From Bradyrhizobium sp. PSBB068 (GTDB lineage Bacteria > Pseudomonadota > Alphaproteobacteria > Rhizobiales > Xanthobacteraceae), in NCBI GenBank assembly GCA_016839165.1, contig CP069300.1, positions 1 through 64,000 on the forward strand: a stretch of DNA of 64,000 bases. The letters are read 5' to 3'. Positions 45,239-53,567 of the stretch are shown one piece after another. The notes under the pieces were generated by a model. It searched no databases, was not told where the DNA came from, and saw nothing but the letters and a program-made list of their open reading frames with translations. Both the position numbers and the translations under genes were made by a program. Within the stretch, counting starts at the first letter, position 1, and each line of letters starts with the position of its first letter.

Positions 45239-46549
45239 CTACGCCCCGTACACCGATCCCTTCGGCAGCGGGAACACCGGGTCTTGCGTCCGGATATTGG
45301 TCGGCCACACCACGGTGATGCGCTCGCCGGCGTTCTGCATCACGACAGGGGTGGAGCGCTCGTTCTGGCCGGCCATCGGCGCGCCCGGCGGATAGAATTT
45401 CACGCCATAGCCCTGGATGGTGCCGCCCGGCGGGATGTCGACGTCGAGCGCGGCCTTGCGGATCGCCTCGGGATCGAAGCCGCCATATTTCTCCTTGGCG
45501 ACCGGCAGAACATTGTTGAGCAGGATCCAGGTCTGGTTGAAGCCCATCGAGCAGTGCGGCGGCACTTCGGTGGCGCTGGTCTTCTCGCGATAGCGCGCGA
45601 CCATGGTCTTGGTGAGATCGCCGACGCCCGGCGCCAGCTTGGCGGGATCGAGCAGCTGCGCCGGCACGGGATCGATGTTGCAGAAATTGTCGATGTCGGC
45701 GCCGAACGTCGCGCGCAACTTGTCGAGCTGGCTGTAGCCGGCGCCGGCGCCGAACAGCATCTTGAACTTCAGCCCGCTCTCGCGCGCCTGGCGCAGGAAC
45801 AGCGTGATATCGGGGTTGTAGCCGGCATGCGAGATGATGTCGGCCTTGGCGCGTTTCAGCTTGGTCACCAGCACCGACAGGTCGGGCGCGGAGGCCGAAT
45901 AGCCTTCCTTGAGCACCACCTGGAGCCCGGCTTCCTTGGCGAACATCTCGTCGGCGGCGGCGACACCGACGCCGTAGGGGCCGTCTTCATGGATCAGCGC
46001 GACCTTGACGTCCTTCGGCTCCATGCCGAGCCTGGCCTTGGCGTGCTCGCCGAGGAAGCCGCCGAAGGCCTGGCCGTATTGATCGGAATGGATCTGCGCG
46101 CGAAACACGTATTGCAGGTTCTTGTCCTTGAACACGGCGGTCGAGACCGCGGTCGTGATCCACAGGATGCGCTTCTGCTGCTCGACCTTGGCTGCGAGCG
46201 GCACCGCGTGCGAACTCGCGAACACGCCGTTGAGGATGTCGACCTTCTCCTGGTCGATCAGCCGGTTGGCCTCGTTGATCGCGACATCAGGCTTGCTCTG
46301 GGAATCGACATTGACCGGGGCGATCTTGTACTTGCCGCCGATGCCGCCCTTCTCGTTCACGAGATCGATCGCGATCTGGGTGCCGATCGAGGAGGCGACC
46401 GAGCCGCCGGCGGCGAACGGACCGGTGAGGTCGTAGATCACGCCGATCCGGACCGTCTCGGCCTGGGCCTGCGCGCGTGTCCAATCGAAGCTGAAAGCAG
46501 CGGCGGCAGCCGCTGAAGTCTTCAGCAGCGTCCTGCGTGAAGTCGGCAT
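45239..46549 (-). CDS. Branched-chain amino acid-type ABC transporter substrate-binding protein (Tat signal)
   Basis: A 436-residue LivK-like periplasmic binding protein. The N-terminus PTSRRTLLKTSAAAAAAFSF carries a twin-arginine motif, with cleavage near AQAQAE, then VRIGVIYDLTGPFAAGG begins the mature domain. GGAGG lies before the ATG at 46549. It is unlike the 21881/23508 pair in sequence. No permease or ATPase gene adjoins it. The ligand is not predictable. Confidence 0.9.
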   Translation of the reverse strand: MPTSRRTLLKTSAAAAAAFSFDWTRAQAQAETVRIGVIYDLTGPFAAGGSVASSIGTQIAIDLVNEKGGIGGKYKIAPVNVDSQSKPDVAINEANRLIDQEKVDILNGVFASSHAVPLAAKVEQQKRILWITTAVSTAVFKDKNLQYVFRAQIHSDQYGQAFGGFLGEHAKARLGMEPKDVKVALIHEDGPYGVGVAAADEMFAKEAGLQVVLKEGYSASAPDLSVLVTKLKRAKADIISHAGYNPDITLFLRQARESGLKFKMLFGAGAGYSQLDKLRATFGADIDNFCNIDPVPAQLLDPAKLAPGVGDLTKTMVARYREKTSATEVPPHCSMGFNQTWILLNNVLPVAKEKYGGFDPEAIRKAALDVDIPPGGTIQGYGVKFYPPGAPMAGQNERSTPVVMQNAGERITVVWPTNIRTQDPVFPLPKGSVYGA

Positions 46550-46689
46550 CGCGTCCTCCCCTGAATCCGCCATTTGTGTGACGGGCATTTGTTTTTTGCG
46601 GAGTATTGGGAGGGGAGGTCGGAAAGTCAACGCGATTGCGGGCGCAGTGTCTTGCGCTTTGGGAGGGGGTGAGTGTGGCTCTTTCCCTC

Positions 46690-46790
46690 GTCATTCCGGG
46701 GCGTGCGAAGCACGAGCCCGGAATCCATTGGGCCGCAAACCTTGCTGATGTATGGATTCCGGGGTCTCGCTTCGCGAGCCGCGGAATGAC
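46690..46790. repeat. Dispersed palindromic repeat, family B
   Basis: GTCATTCCGGGGCGTGCGAA with GAATCCATT and its mirror GGATTCCGG...CGCGGAATGAC. Copies at 25914-26016 and 52040-52140. Here it lies between two same-strand genes, 10 bases after the stop of emrB-like (minus strand). Confidence 0.85.
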
Positions 46791-46800
46791 GAGGAGAAAC

Positions 46801-48357
46801 CTACTCCATCACCGCGGCATGGTCCGGCGGCGCCGATTGCGCGCGCAGCGCGGCCTTGGTCGAGCCGATCATCAGCGCGAGCGGGATCGAGACCAGGATG
46901 AAGATCATCACCAGCTGGTAGTCGTGCGAGAACGCGATGATCTGCGACTGTGCCGCCACCATCCGGTCGGCCATCGCGCGGCCGGCATCGGTGTTGAGGT
47001 TGATCATGCCCGATACGTCGGGCATCTGCAGCGCGTGGTTGAACGGGTTGATCTGCTCGGAGAGCTTGGCGTAGATCCGCCGCCCCGCTTCAGTGAGCTG
47101 CGCGATCACGATCGAGATGCCGACCGAACTCGCGACGTTGCGCAGCAGCGTCAGCATCGAGGTGCCGTCGGTGCGCAGCTGGCCCGGCAGCGTCAGGAAC
47201 GCTACCGTCGACAGCGGCACGAACACGAGGCCGAAGCCGAAGCCCTGGACGACGCTGACGATGATGATCTCGTTCGCCTGCGTCATGTCGGTCCAGCCGG
47301 TCATCTGGAACAATGATGCCGCGGTCAGCCCGAGGCCCGAGATGATCAGCGTGCGCGCCTCGATGTAACGCATCAGGCGGCCGACCAGCATCATCGCGAC
47401 GAAGGTGCCGAAGCCGCGGCTCGCCAGCAGCAGGCCCGCGGTGATGATCGGGTAGCCGACCACGTTCTGCAGGTAGGGCGAGGACAGCGCCATGGTCGAA
47501 TACAGCACGAGCCCCATCACCGTCATGAACACGCAGCCACCGAGGAAGTTCTTGTCCTTGAACAGCGCGAACTGGATGAACGGCCGGCTGGTGGTCAGCG
47601 AATGGGCGAAGAAATAGTAGAAGCCGATCGCCGAGACGATGAACTCGATCATGATCTCGTTGGATTCCAGCCAGCCGAGCTGCTCGCCGCGGTCGAGCGC
47701 GAGCTGCAGCGCGCCGATCGCGACCGCGAGCGCGCCGAAGCCGAACCAGTCGAAGCGCAGATTGAGGTCCTGCTTGGTCTCGTCCATGAAAATGATCAGG
47801 CCGAGCACCGTGAAGAAGCCGAACGGCAGATTGACGAAGAACACCCAGTGCCAGGAATAGGTCTCGGTCAGCCAGGCGCCGAGCGACGGTCCCATGATCG
47901 GGCCCATCATCACGCCCATGCCCCAGATCGACATCGCCTTGGCGCGCTCATGCAGCGCATAGGAGTCGAGCATCACCGCCTGCGACAGCGGCACCAGCGC
48001 CGCGCCGAACACGCCCTGCAACAGGCGGAACAGCACCATCTGGTTGATGTCCTGCGCCAGGCCGCACAGCACCGAGGCGATGGTGAAGCCGGCCGAGCAG
48101 ATGATGAAGATCCGCTTGCGGCCGTAGCGGTTGGCGATCCAGCCGACCGGCGCGGTCATGATCGCGGCCGCGACGATGTAGGAGGTCAGGACCCAGTTGA
48201 TCTGGTCCTGCGAGGCCGACAGCGAACCCTGCATATAGGGCAGCGCAACGTTGGCGATCGTGGTGTCGAGCGCCTGCATGATCGTCGCAGTCATCGCGCA
48301 GATCGTCACCATGTTCCGGCGCATGCCGGGCACGGCTGATGGTGACGGTGCATTCAT
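46801..48357 (-). CDS. emrB: DHA2 family efflux MFS permease (EmrB-like)
   Basis: A 518-residue inner-membrane drug:proton antiporter with about 14 helices. The first helix has QALDTTIANVALPYMQGSLS, the DHA2 signature, and WIANRYGRKRIFI is motif A. YALHERAKAMSIWGMGVMMG and SLGAWLTETYSWHWVFFVNL are motif-C-like and typical of EmrB. It lies downstream of the HlyD-type gene, with a family C repeat between them. Substrates are unknown. Confidence 0.92.
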   Translation of the reverse strand: MNAPSPSAVPGMRRNMVTICAMTATIMQALDTTIANVALPYMQGSLSASQDQINWVLTSYIVAAAIMTAPVGWIANRYGRKRIFIICSAGFTIASVLCGLAQDINQMVLFRLLQGVFGAALVPLSQAVMLDSYALHERAKAMSIWGMGVMMGPIMGPSLGAWLTETYSWHWVFFVNLPFGFFTVLGLIIFMDETKQDLNLRFDWFGFGALAVAIGALQLALDRGEQLGWLESNEIMIEFIVSAIGFYYFFAHSLTTSRPFIQFALFKDKNFLGGCVFMTVMGLVLYSTMALSSPYLQNVVGYPIITAGLLLASRGFGTFVAMMLVGRLMRYIEARTLIISGLGLTAASLFQMTGWTDMTQANEIIIVSVVQGFGFGLVFVPLSTVAFLTLPGQLRTDGTSMLTLLRNVASSVGISIVIAQLTEAGRRIYAKLSEQINPFNHALQMPDVSGMINLNTDAGRAMADRMVAAQSQIIAFSHDYQLVMIFILVSIPLALMIGSTKAALRAQSAPPDHAAVME

Positions 48358-48394
48358 TCAGTTCAGCCCTGTTCGCTGATTGCAGCGGGAATCC

Positions 48395-48525
48395 ACCTCT
48401 CCCCATCGGGGAGAGGTCGCGCCGAAGGCGCGGGTGAGGGGGATCAGGTCCCACGAGAGAGCGTAACCCCTCACCCGGATTGCATCTGGCGATGCAATCC
48501 GACCTCTCCCACAAGGGGAGAGGTG
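48395..48525. repeat. Dispersed palindromic repeat, family C, inside the emrA-emrB operon
   Basis: CACCTCTCCCCATCGGGGAG and GACCTCTCCCACAAGGGGAG mark the ends. It lies in the 196-base gap between the membrane-fusion gene and the permease gene, so an RNA hairpin would fall within the operon transcript. Confidence 0.82.
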
Positions 48526-48553
48526 GCGCGCTGGGCTTCGATCTTGCTCCATC

Positions 48554-49729
48554 TCAGTCCTCGTGGTCCGGGTGCGCGGCAGCCGACCGCAGTCCGAGCA
48601 GGCCCGCCAGCGTGCGGCGGTGGTTGGTGTCGATCGTCGCGTAGACGCTCATGCCGGCCTTCAGCTTCTTCACGAACGGATCGTTCTCGTCGAAATAGAT
48701 CCGCACCGGCACGCGCTGCACCACCTTGACGAAATTGCCGGTGGCGTTCTGCGGCGGCAGGATCGCAAACTGCGCGCCGGTGCCGGGCGACAGCGAGCCG
48801 ATCTTGCCCTTGAATTCGTGGTTCGGGAACGCGTCGACGTCGAGCGTCACCGGCTGGCCGACCGCGACATAGGTGAAATCGCTTTCCTTCGGATTGGCGT
48901 CGACCCAGGGATGATCGACGTCGATCACCGAGAACACCGGCGCGCCCGCGGTGACGAAGCGGCCGAGCTGGATCTGGTCGACCTGGGTCGCGACGCCGTC
49001 CATCGGCGCCCGCAGCACGGTGTGGTCGAGATTGCGCTGCGCGTCGTCGAGCTTGGCCTTGGCCTGGGCGTAGGGCGGGAACTTCTCGATCGGCAGCTCG
49101 ACATCGCCGAGCAGCTGCGTCTTGTCCTTGGATATCTGCTGCTTGACGTATTGCGCGAGGCTCTCGGCGGTGACTTGCGCGTTGGCGGCGTTATCGAGAT
49201 CGAGCTGCGAGCCGAAATTCTGCTTGGCGAGTGTCGATTTGCGATCGACGTCGCGCTTCTTCAATTCGATGCTCTGCTGGGCAAATTCCAGCATCCTGGT
49301 GTTGATCTTGATGTTGTCGACCAGGTTGTCATAGGTGGTCCTTGTCTGGTCGAGCGCCGCCTTGGCCTGGTCCACCGCGAGGCGGAACGGCACCGGATCG
49401 ATCTCGAACAGCTCGTCGCCCTTCTTGACGTGCTGGCCTTCCTTGACGACGATCTTGTCGATCTTGCCGGAGATCTCCGGCGTGATCAGCACCTTCTGCG
49501 CGCCGACATAGGCGTCGTCGGTGCCGACATAGCGCCCGCCATTGAGATAGAACACGCCGCCGGCGATCACCGCAACGGTCGGCAGCACGACTAGCAGCAG
49601 CACGCGGCGATAGCGCCGCAGGCCCGCCATCAGGCGACGGTGCGGCGCGCGGCTGGCCTTGCCGGCCGGCGCAGGCTCGCCCGGATTGCCCTTCTGCTCG
49701 GGGGCCAGTTTGAGGATGGGTTCAGCCAT
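48554..49729 (-). CDS. emrA: HlyD family efflux membrane-fusion protein (EmrA-like)
   Basis: A 391-residue protein with a cytoplasmic tail, a single membrane helix (RVLLLVVLPTVAVIAGGVFYL), the biotinyl-lipoyl hybrid start GRYVGTDDAYVGAQKVLITP, a coiled-coil hairpin (about 110-220), and the second lipoyl half DGVATQVDQIQLGRFVTAGA. It would link the EmrB permease to an outer-membrane channel. The ATG at 49729 overlaps the marR end by eight bases; an alternative ATG at 49777 would lengthen the overlap. Confidence 0.9.
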   Translation of the reverse strand: MAEPILKLAPEQKGNPGEPAPAGKASRAPHRRLMAGLRRYRRVLLLVVLPTVAVIAGGVFYLNGGRYVGTDDAYVGAQKVLITPEISGKIDKIVVKEGQHVKKGDELFEIDPVPFRLAVDQAKAALDQTRTTYDNLVDNIKINTRMLEFAQQSIELKKRDVDRKSTLAKQNFGSQLDLDNAANAQVTAESLAQYVKQQISKDKTQLLGDVELPIEKFPPYAQAKAKLDDAQRNLDHTVLRAPMDGVATQVDQIQLGRFVTAGAPVFSVIDVDHPWVDANPKESDFTYVAVGQPVTLDVDAFPNHEFKGKIGSLSPGTGAQFAILPPQNATGNFVKVVQRVPVRIYFDENDPFVKKLKAGMSVYATIDTNHRRTLAGLLGLRSAAAHPDHED

Positions 49730-50216
49730 AGCGCTGCTCTTTTCGGGAGGGCTCGCCGGCTGGGCTTTGGATGGCATTGCGAACGTTTTCCTTGATCGAT
49801 TCCAATTGAGTGAGCAGGCGATGCGCGTCTGCGGGGCTGATGCCCTCGAGCGCGGTCGCGGTGAGTTCGGAGCGCAGGCCAGCGAGCTTCCCGAGCAACG
49901 GGCGCGCGGCCTTCTTCAGATAGAGGCGGTTGACGCGGCGGTCGTTCTCGTCGCTGCGGCGCTCGATCCAGCCATTGTCGCAGAGCTTGTCGATCAGCCG
50001 CGTCAATGTGATTGGCTGCATCTCCAGCAGCTCGGCGAGCTCGGTCTGCTTCAATCCCTCCTGGCGTTCCACCTTGGACAGAACGGCCCATTGCGCGCGG
50101 GTGATGCCGTAGCGCGCGGCCTCCTTGTCGGCATAGACGCGGATCAGCCGGAACAGCTCGCCCAGCGTAAACATGAACTCCGTGTCCACGGAACCGCGCA
50201 TCGATCGTGCCTCCAT
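49722..50216 (-). CDS. MarR family transcriptional regulator
   Basis: A 164-residue dimeric winged-helix repressor. YGITRAQWAVLSKVERQEGL, TELAELLEMQPITLTRLIDK and the wing DENDRRVNRLYLKKAARPLL are typical. It heads the emrA-emrB operon, overlapping emrA by eight bases, and presumably represses it until an efflux substrate binds. The start is uncertain between 50216 and a downstream ATG at 50201. The palindrome at 50229-50246 is its likely operator. Confidence 0.9.
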   Translation of the reverse strand: MEARSMRGSVDTEFMFTLGELFRLIRVYADKEAARYGITRAQWAVLSKVERQEGLKQTELAELLEMQPITLTRLIDKLCDNGWIERRSDENDRRVNRLYLKKAARPLLGKLAGLRSELTATALEGISPADAHRLLTQLESIKENVRNAIQSPAGEPSRKEQRYG

Positions 50217-50228
50217 AAGCTTGGCATA

Positions 50229-50246
50229 TAATAAGCTTGCTTATTA
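50229..50246. promoter_or_regulatory. Perfect palindromic operator before marR-emrAB
   Basis: TAATAAGC-TT-GCTTATTA is an exact 18-base palindrome in AT-rich DNA 13 bases before the marR start. Its shape and position match MarR-family operators that overlap their own promoter. It is assigned from sequence only. Confidence 0.6.
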
Positions 50247-50329
50247 ATCCTGCACGTCGGGTTAACGGAGGGCTGCTCCGCATTGCACACATGGCTGCAT
50301 AGCGGCGGGGTATTGGGTGGGGCCGGGCT

Positions 50330-50854
50330 ATGGGAACGGGCGCGAAAATGCTACATATCGAGGCAATGAGCCTGGCCAAGCCGACATTTCCTGCCCCCGA
50401 CCACGATCACGGCCGCTGCGCCGCGGACGCGATGGCGCATGCCGAGCAGGTCTGTGCGCGCCGTGGGCAGAAATTCACCCCGATCCGGCGTCAGGTGCTG
50501 CAGGCGCTATTGTCGAGCCATCGCCCGCTCGGCGCCTATGAGGTGATCGACGAACTGGCCAAGACAATGCCGCGGCCGGCACCGATTACCGTCTATCGGG
50601 CGCTCGACTTCCTGATGGAAAACGGTCTCGTGCATCGCATCGAGAGCCGCAACGCCTTCCTCGCCTGCGCGCACGACCATGACGAGACCTCGATGGTCGC
50701 GTTCCTGATCTGCGACCATTGCGGCTCGGTCGGCGAGATTCCGGCCGCGCCCGTCGCGCAAAGCCTGACTGCGGCGGCGCGCGCCTCGGGTTTCATCCCG
50801 AAGCTCTCGGTCGTCGAGATCGCCGGCACCTGCGCGCATTGCCAGAAGACGTGA
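50330..50854 (+). CDS. zur: Zinc-responsive Fur family regulator
   Basis: A 174-residue Fur-superfamily repressor. The DNA-binding helix is around ITVYRALDFLMENGLVHRIE, with HRIESRNAFLAC typical of Zur rather than Fur or Mur. Two CxxC pairs supply the structural zinc: CDHCGS (about 125) and CAHCQK at the extreme C-terminus. It is divergent from marR. No znuABC genes adjoin it in the window. An in-frame ATG at 50348 is an alternative start. Confidence 0.88.
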   Translation: MGTGAKMLHIEAMSLAKPTFPAPDHDHGRCAADAMAHAEQVCARRGQKFTPIRRQVLQALLSSHRPLGAYEVIDELAKTMPRPAPITVYRALDFLMENGLVHRIESRNAFLACAHDHDETSMVAFLICDHCGSVGEIPAAPVAQSLTAAARASGFIPKLSVVEIAGTCAHCQKT

Positions 50855-50900
50855 TGCGCTGATGCAATTCACGCAAACGCTGACCACGAAGGCGCTGTGC

Positions 50901-51014
50901 CCCCTCTCCCGCTTGCGGGGGAGGGCTGGGGTGGGGGCTCTCTCCACGAGTCGCATGGCGGAGAGAGCCCCCGCCCGCCGCTACGCGCCGACCTCGCCCG
51001 CAAGCGGGAGAGGT
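50901..51014. repeat. Dispersed palindromic repeat, family C variant
   Basis: CCCCTCTCCCGCTTGCGGGG and CCCGCAAGCGGGAGAGG mark the ends; inner arms GGGGGCTCTCTCC and GGAGAGAGCCCCC are exact complements. It lies between zur and the EamA gene, same strand. Confidence 0.85.
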
Positions 51015-51074
51015 GAGATGACAACGAGCACCTCCTAAACAACAACACGGCAGCAAGCCGGCCTGCGAGGAAAC

Positions 51075-52031
51075 ATGTCGACCCAAGCGATCTCCGCCAG
51101 CGGCACGAGGCCCGTCAGCGTCGGGCACGGGCTGCCGCCCGGCGCCATCGCATTGATGCTGATGCTGTGCGTGAGCTGGGGCTTCAACCAGCTCGCGGTC
51201 AAGCTCGCGCTGCCCGACGTGCCGCCGATGCTGCAGGCGCTGATCCGTTCCTCGGGCGCGCTGCCGGTGATGCTGATCGTCGGCCATCTGCGCGGCGTCA
51301 AATTCTTCGAGCGCGACGGCACGCTCGTGCCCGGCATCATCGCCGGGCTGATGTTCGGCTGCGAATTCGTGCTGATCTTCACCGGCCTCGTCTTCACCTC
51401 GGCCTCGCGCGCCTCTGTCTTCCTCTACACCGCGCCGTTCTTCGTCGCGCTCGGCTCGCACCAGTTCCTCGGCGAGCGCCTCTCGACCGTGCAGTGGAGC
51501 GGGCTGGCGCTGAGCTTTGCCGGCGTCGCGCTTGCGATCGGCGTGCCGCAGCCCAATGTCGATGCCAAGGTGCTGCTCGGGGACCTGATGGTGGTCGCAG
51601 GCGGCGCGTTGTGGGCGGCGACCACGCTGGTCGCCAAGGGCACGCAGTTGCGCAAGGCCGCGCCTGAGAAGGCGCTCGGCTATCAGGTTGCAATCTCGAT
51701 CCCGATCCTCGGGCTTGCCGCCTGGATCGCAGGCGAGCGCATCGAGCACGTGCCGAGCGCATTGTCGATCTCGCTGCTCGCCTATCAGGCGGTCTGGGTG
51801 GTCGGCTGCACCTTCGTGATCTGGTTTGCGATGGTGAAGACCTATTCGGCGAGCAAGCTGTCGGCCTTCACCTTCATCACCCCGCTGTTCGGCGTCGTCG
51901 CAGCCTATTTCATCATGCACGACACGCTGACCCCGGTGTTCGGCGTCGCCGCGCTGCTGGTGATCGCGGGGCTCTATCTGGTCAACAAGCCCGACCCGAA
52001 GCTGACGCCCGACCCGAACGTGCCGGCGTAA
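51075..52031 (+). CDS. DMT superfamily transporter, EamA domain protein
   Basis: A 318-residue inner-membrane exporter-like protein with ten helices in two EamA repeats: WGFNQLAVKLALPDVPP in the first, and VSFTFITPLFGV-type KLSAFTFITPLFGVVAAYFI in the second. GCGAGGAAAC precedes the ATG. DMT exporters move amino acids or metabolites; the cargo is not known. No partner genes adjoin it. Confidence 0.88.
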   Translation: MSTQAISASGTRPVSVGHGLPPGAIALMLMLCVSWGFNQLAVKLALPDVPPMLQALIRSSGALPVMLIVGHLRGVKFFERDGTLVPGIIAGLMFGCEFVLIFTGLVFTSASRASVFLYTAPFFVALGSHQFLGERLSTVQWSGLALSFAGVALAIGVPQPNVDAKVLLGDLMVVAGGALWAATTLVAKGTQLRKAAPEKALGYQVAISIPILGLAAWIAGERIEHVPSALSISLLAYQAVWVVGCTFVIWFAMVKTYSASKLSAFTFITPLFGVVAAYFIMHDTLTPVFGVAALLVIAGLYLVNKPDPKLTPDPNVPA

Positions 52032-52372
52032 CCTCTCCCGTCATTCCGGGGCTCGCGAAGCGAGAGCCCGGAATCCATTCATCCACGAACGATGCGGCCC
52101 GATGGATTCCGGGCTCGTGCTTCGCACGCCCCGGAATGACGATGAGGAAAAAGTGTCGTCCTACGATAGCTTCCCCGACATCCAAAAACACGGATGTGTG
52201 CCTCGTCAGCGCGCCCGACATTCAGTGTCGTCCTGGCGAAAGCCAGGACCCATTACCCCAAATGTCGGTTGTCGCGCGACGCTGGGGCCGCGTTCCCGTT
52301 CACAAGCAAATTCGGTGGTTATGAGTCCTGGCTTTCGCCAGGACGACGAAGGAGGAGGCACCACCCCCTCCG
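52032..52372. repeat. 341-base intergenic region with family B and family A repeats
   Basis: A family B copy (52040-52140) and a family A copy (52227-52347; arms GTCGTCCTGGCGAAAGCC and GGCTTTCGCCAGGACGAC) occupy most of the interval between the convergent EamA and sulfurtransferase genes. Their joint presence is typical of the repeat-dense spacers of this genome. Nothing else is visible. Confidence 0.85.
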
Positions 52373-53248
52373 CTACCCCACTTCGATCGGCAGCGCCGCA
52401 TCCTTCGCCCATTCGCCCATCGAGCCGTCATAGAGCGTGAGATTGTCGTAGCCGAGCCGATGCAGCTGGAAGAGGTCGATGGTCGCGGAGATGCCGCCGC
52501 CGCAATAGGCGATGACGCGCTTGTCTTTGGTGATGCCCTGCGCGGCGAAGGTTGCCTCGGCCTCTTCGAGCGGCACGAACGTCTTGTGCTTGGCGTCGAT
52601 CAGCGACGCCGCCGGCACGCTGACGCTACCGGGGATGCGGCCGGGCCGGCCGTAGCGGCTCGGCTCCAGTCCCTTGTAGAATTGCGGGCCAAGCGCGTTG
52701 ACGATCACGGTGTCGCTCTCGGTGGTCGCGGCGAGCACGTCGTGCTTATCGATGAATAGGCCGTCTTTCGGCCGCGCCGGAAACGTCGCTGGCGGATAGC
52801 CGCCGGCGAGCCCGGTCTCGATATCGCGTCCCTCGGCGGTCCATTTGTCGATGCCGCCGTCGAGCACCGCGGCGCCTTCGAAGCCCAGCGAACGCAGCAT
52901 CCACCAGAAACGTGTCGCCCACATCGCAGTCCCGATCGAATAGAGCACGACGCGGCTGCTAGCCGAGATGCCGTGCCGGCCGAACGCCGCCTCGAGCTGC
53001 GCCGTCGGTGGCATCATGAAGCGCAGCTCGGTACGGGCATCGGAGAATTCGGCCTGCAGATCGAGGAAATTGGCGCCCGGGATGTGGCCCGCCTCGAAGG
53101 TCTGGCGGCCCGAGACGACGATATAGGGAATGTTGCTGCCGGCAGGCGCCGGCTCCAGATAGGTCGTGCAGTCGAACAGCCGCAGCTCGGGCCGGGTCAG
53201 GATCTCGGCGAGTTCCGCCGTGGTGATCAGCTCGCCATAGTCGGCCAT
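52373..53248 (-). CDS. sseA: Sulfurtransferase, two rhodanese domains
   Basis: A 291-residue cytosolic protein with an inactive N-terminal rhodanese domain (AELAEILTRPELRLFDCTTY) and a catalytic C-terminal domain with Cys in IAYCGGGISATI. The active-site loop CGGGISAT fits 3-mercaptopyruvate sulfurtransferases (CG[S/G]G[V/I]TA) better than thiosulfate sulfurtransferases (CRKGVTA). GGGAGG precedes the ATG at 53248; a GTG two codons upstream is also in frame. Confidence 0.9.
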   Translation of the reverse strand: MADYGELITTAELAEILTRPELRLFDCTTYLEPAPAGSNIPYIVVSGRQTFEAGHIPGANFLDLQAEFSDARTELRFMMPPTAQLEAAFGRHGISASSRVVLYSIGTAMWATRFWWMLRSLGFEGAAVLDGGIDKWTAEGRDIETGLAGGYPPATFPARPKDGLFIDKHDVLAATTESDTVIVNALGPQFYKGLEPSRYGRPGRIPGSVSVPAASLIDAKHKTFVPLEEAEATFAAQGITKDKRVIAYCGGGISATIDLFQLHRLGYDNLTLYDGSMGEWAKDAALPIEVG

Positions 53249-53285
53249 TTTCACGTCCTCCCGATATGCCCTTAACTGGATGCTA

Positions 53286-53338
53286 GAGCATGACCCGAAA
53301 AAGTGGCTACCGGTTTTTCGAAAAGGTCATGCTCAAAC
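53286..53338. repeat. Family F repeat
   Basis: GAGCATGACCCGAAAAAGTG and TTTTTCGAAAAGGTCATGCTC with AAAC, in the divergent sulfurtransferase/ispG region. It is slightly diverged from the 21021 and 21783 copies. Confidence 0.82.
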
Positions 53339-53530
53339 CAAAGAAGTGCGCCGGGTCACATGAAAAGCTGTCACTTTGCCCTTTGATTCACCCCAATTCG
53401 GTCCAATATAGCCTAGGTATGCAGGACGCCGCTGCATGGCTTGCGTTTGGCCTCAATCGGCGGCATAAGCTGTTGAATTCACTCCGAAACATCACCGCTT
53501 GGCCTGCTATGCGCGAGGCCCATCGCCCCC

Positions 53531-53547
53531 TTGGTGAATGTCACCAA
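53531..53547. promoter_or_regulatory. Inverted repeat near the ispG start
   Basis: TTGGTGA-ATG-TCACCAA is an exact 7+3+7 inverted repeat. It ends 20 bases before the ispG ATG at 53568 and encloses the alternative in-frame ATG at 53538. It could be an operator or an RNA hairpin at the 5' end. Confidence 0.4.
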
Positions 53548-53567
53548 AACCTGATATTCGAGACGCC

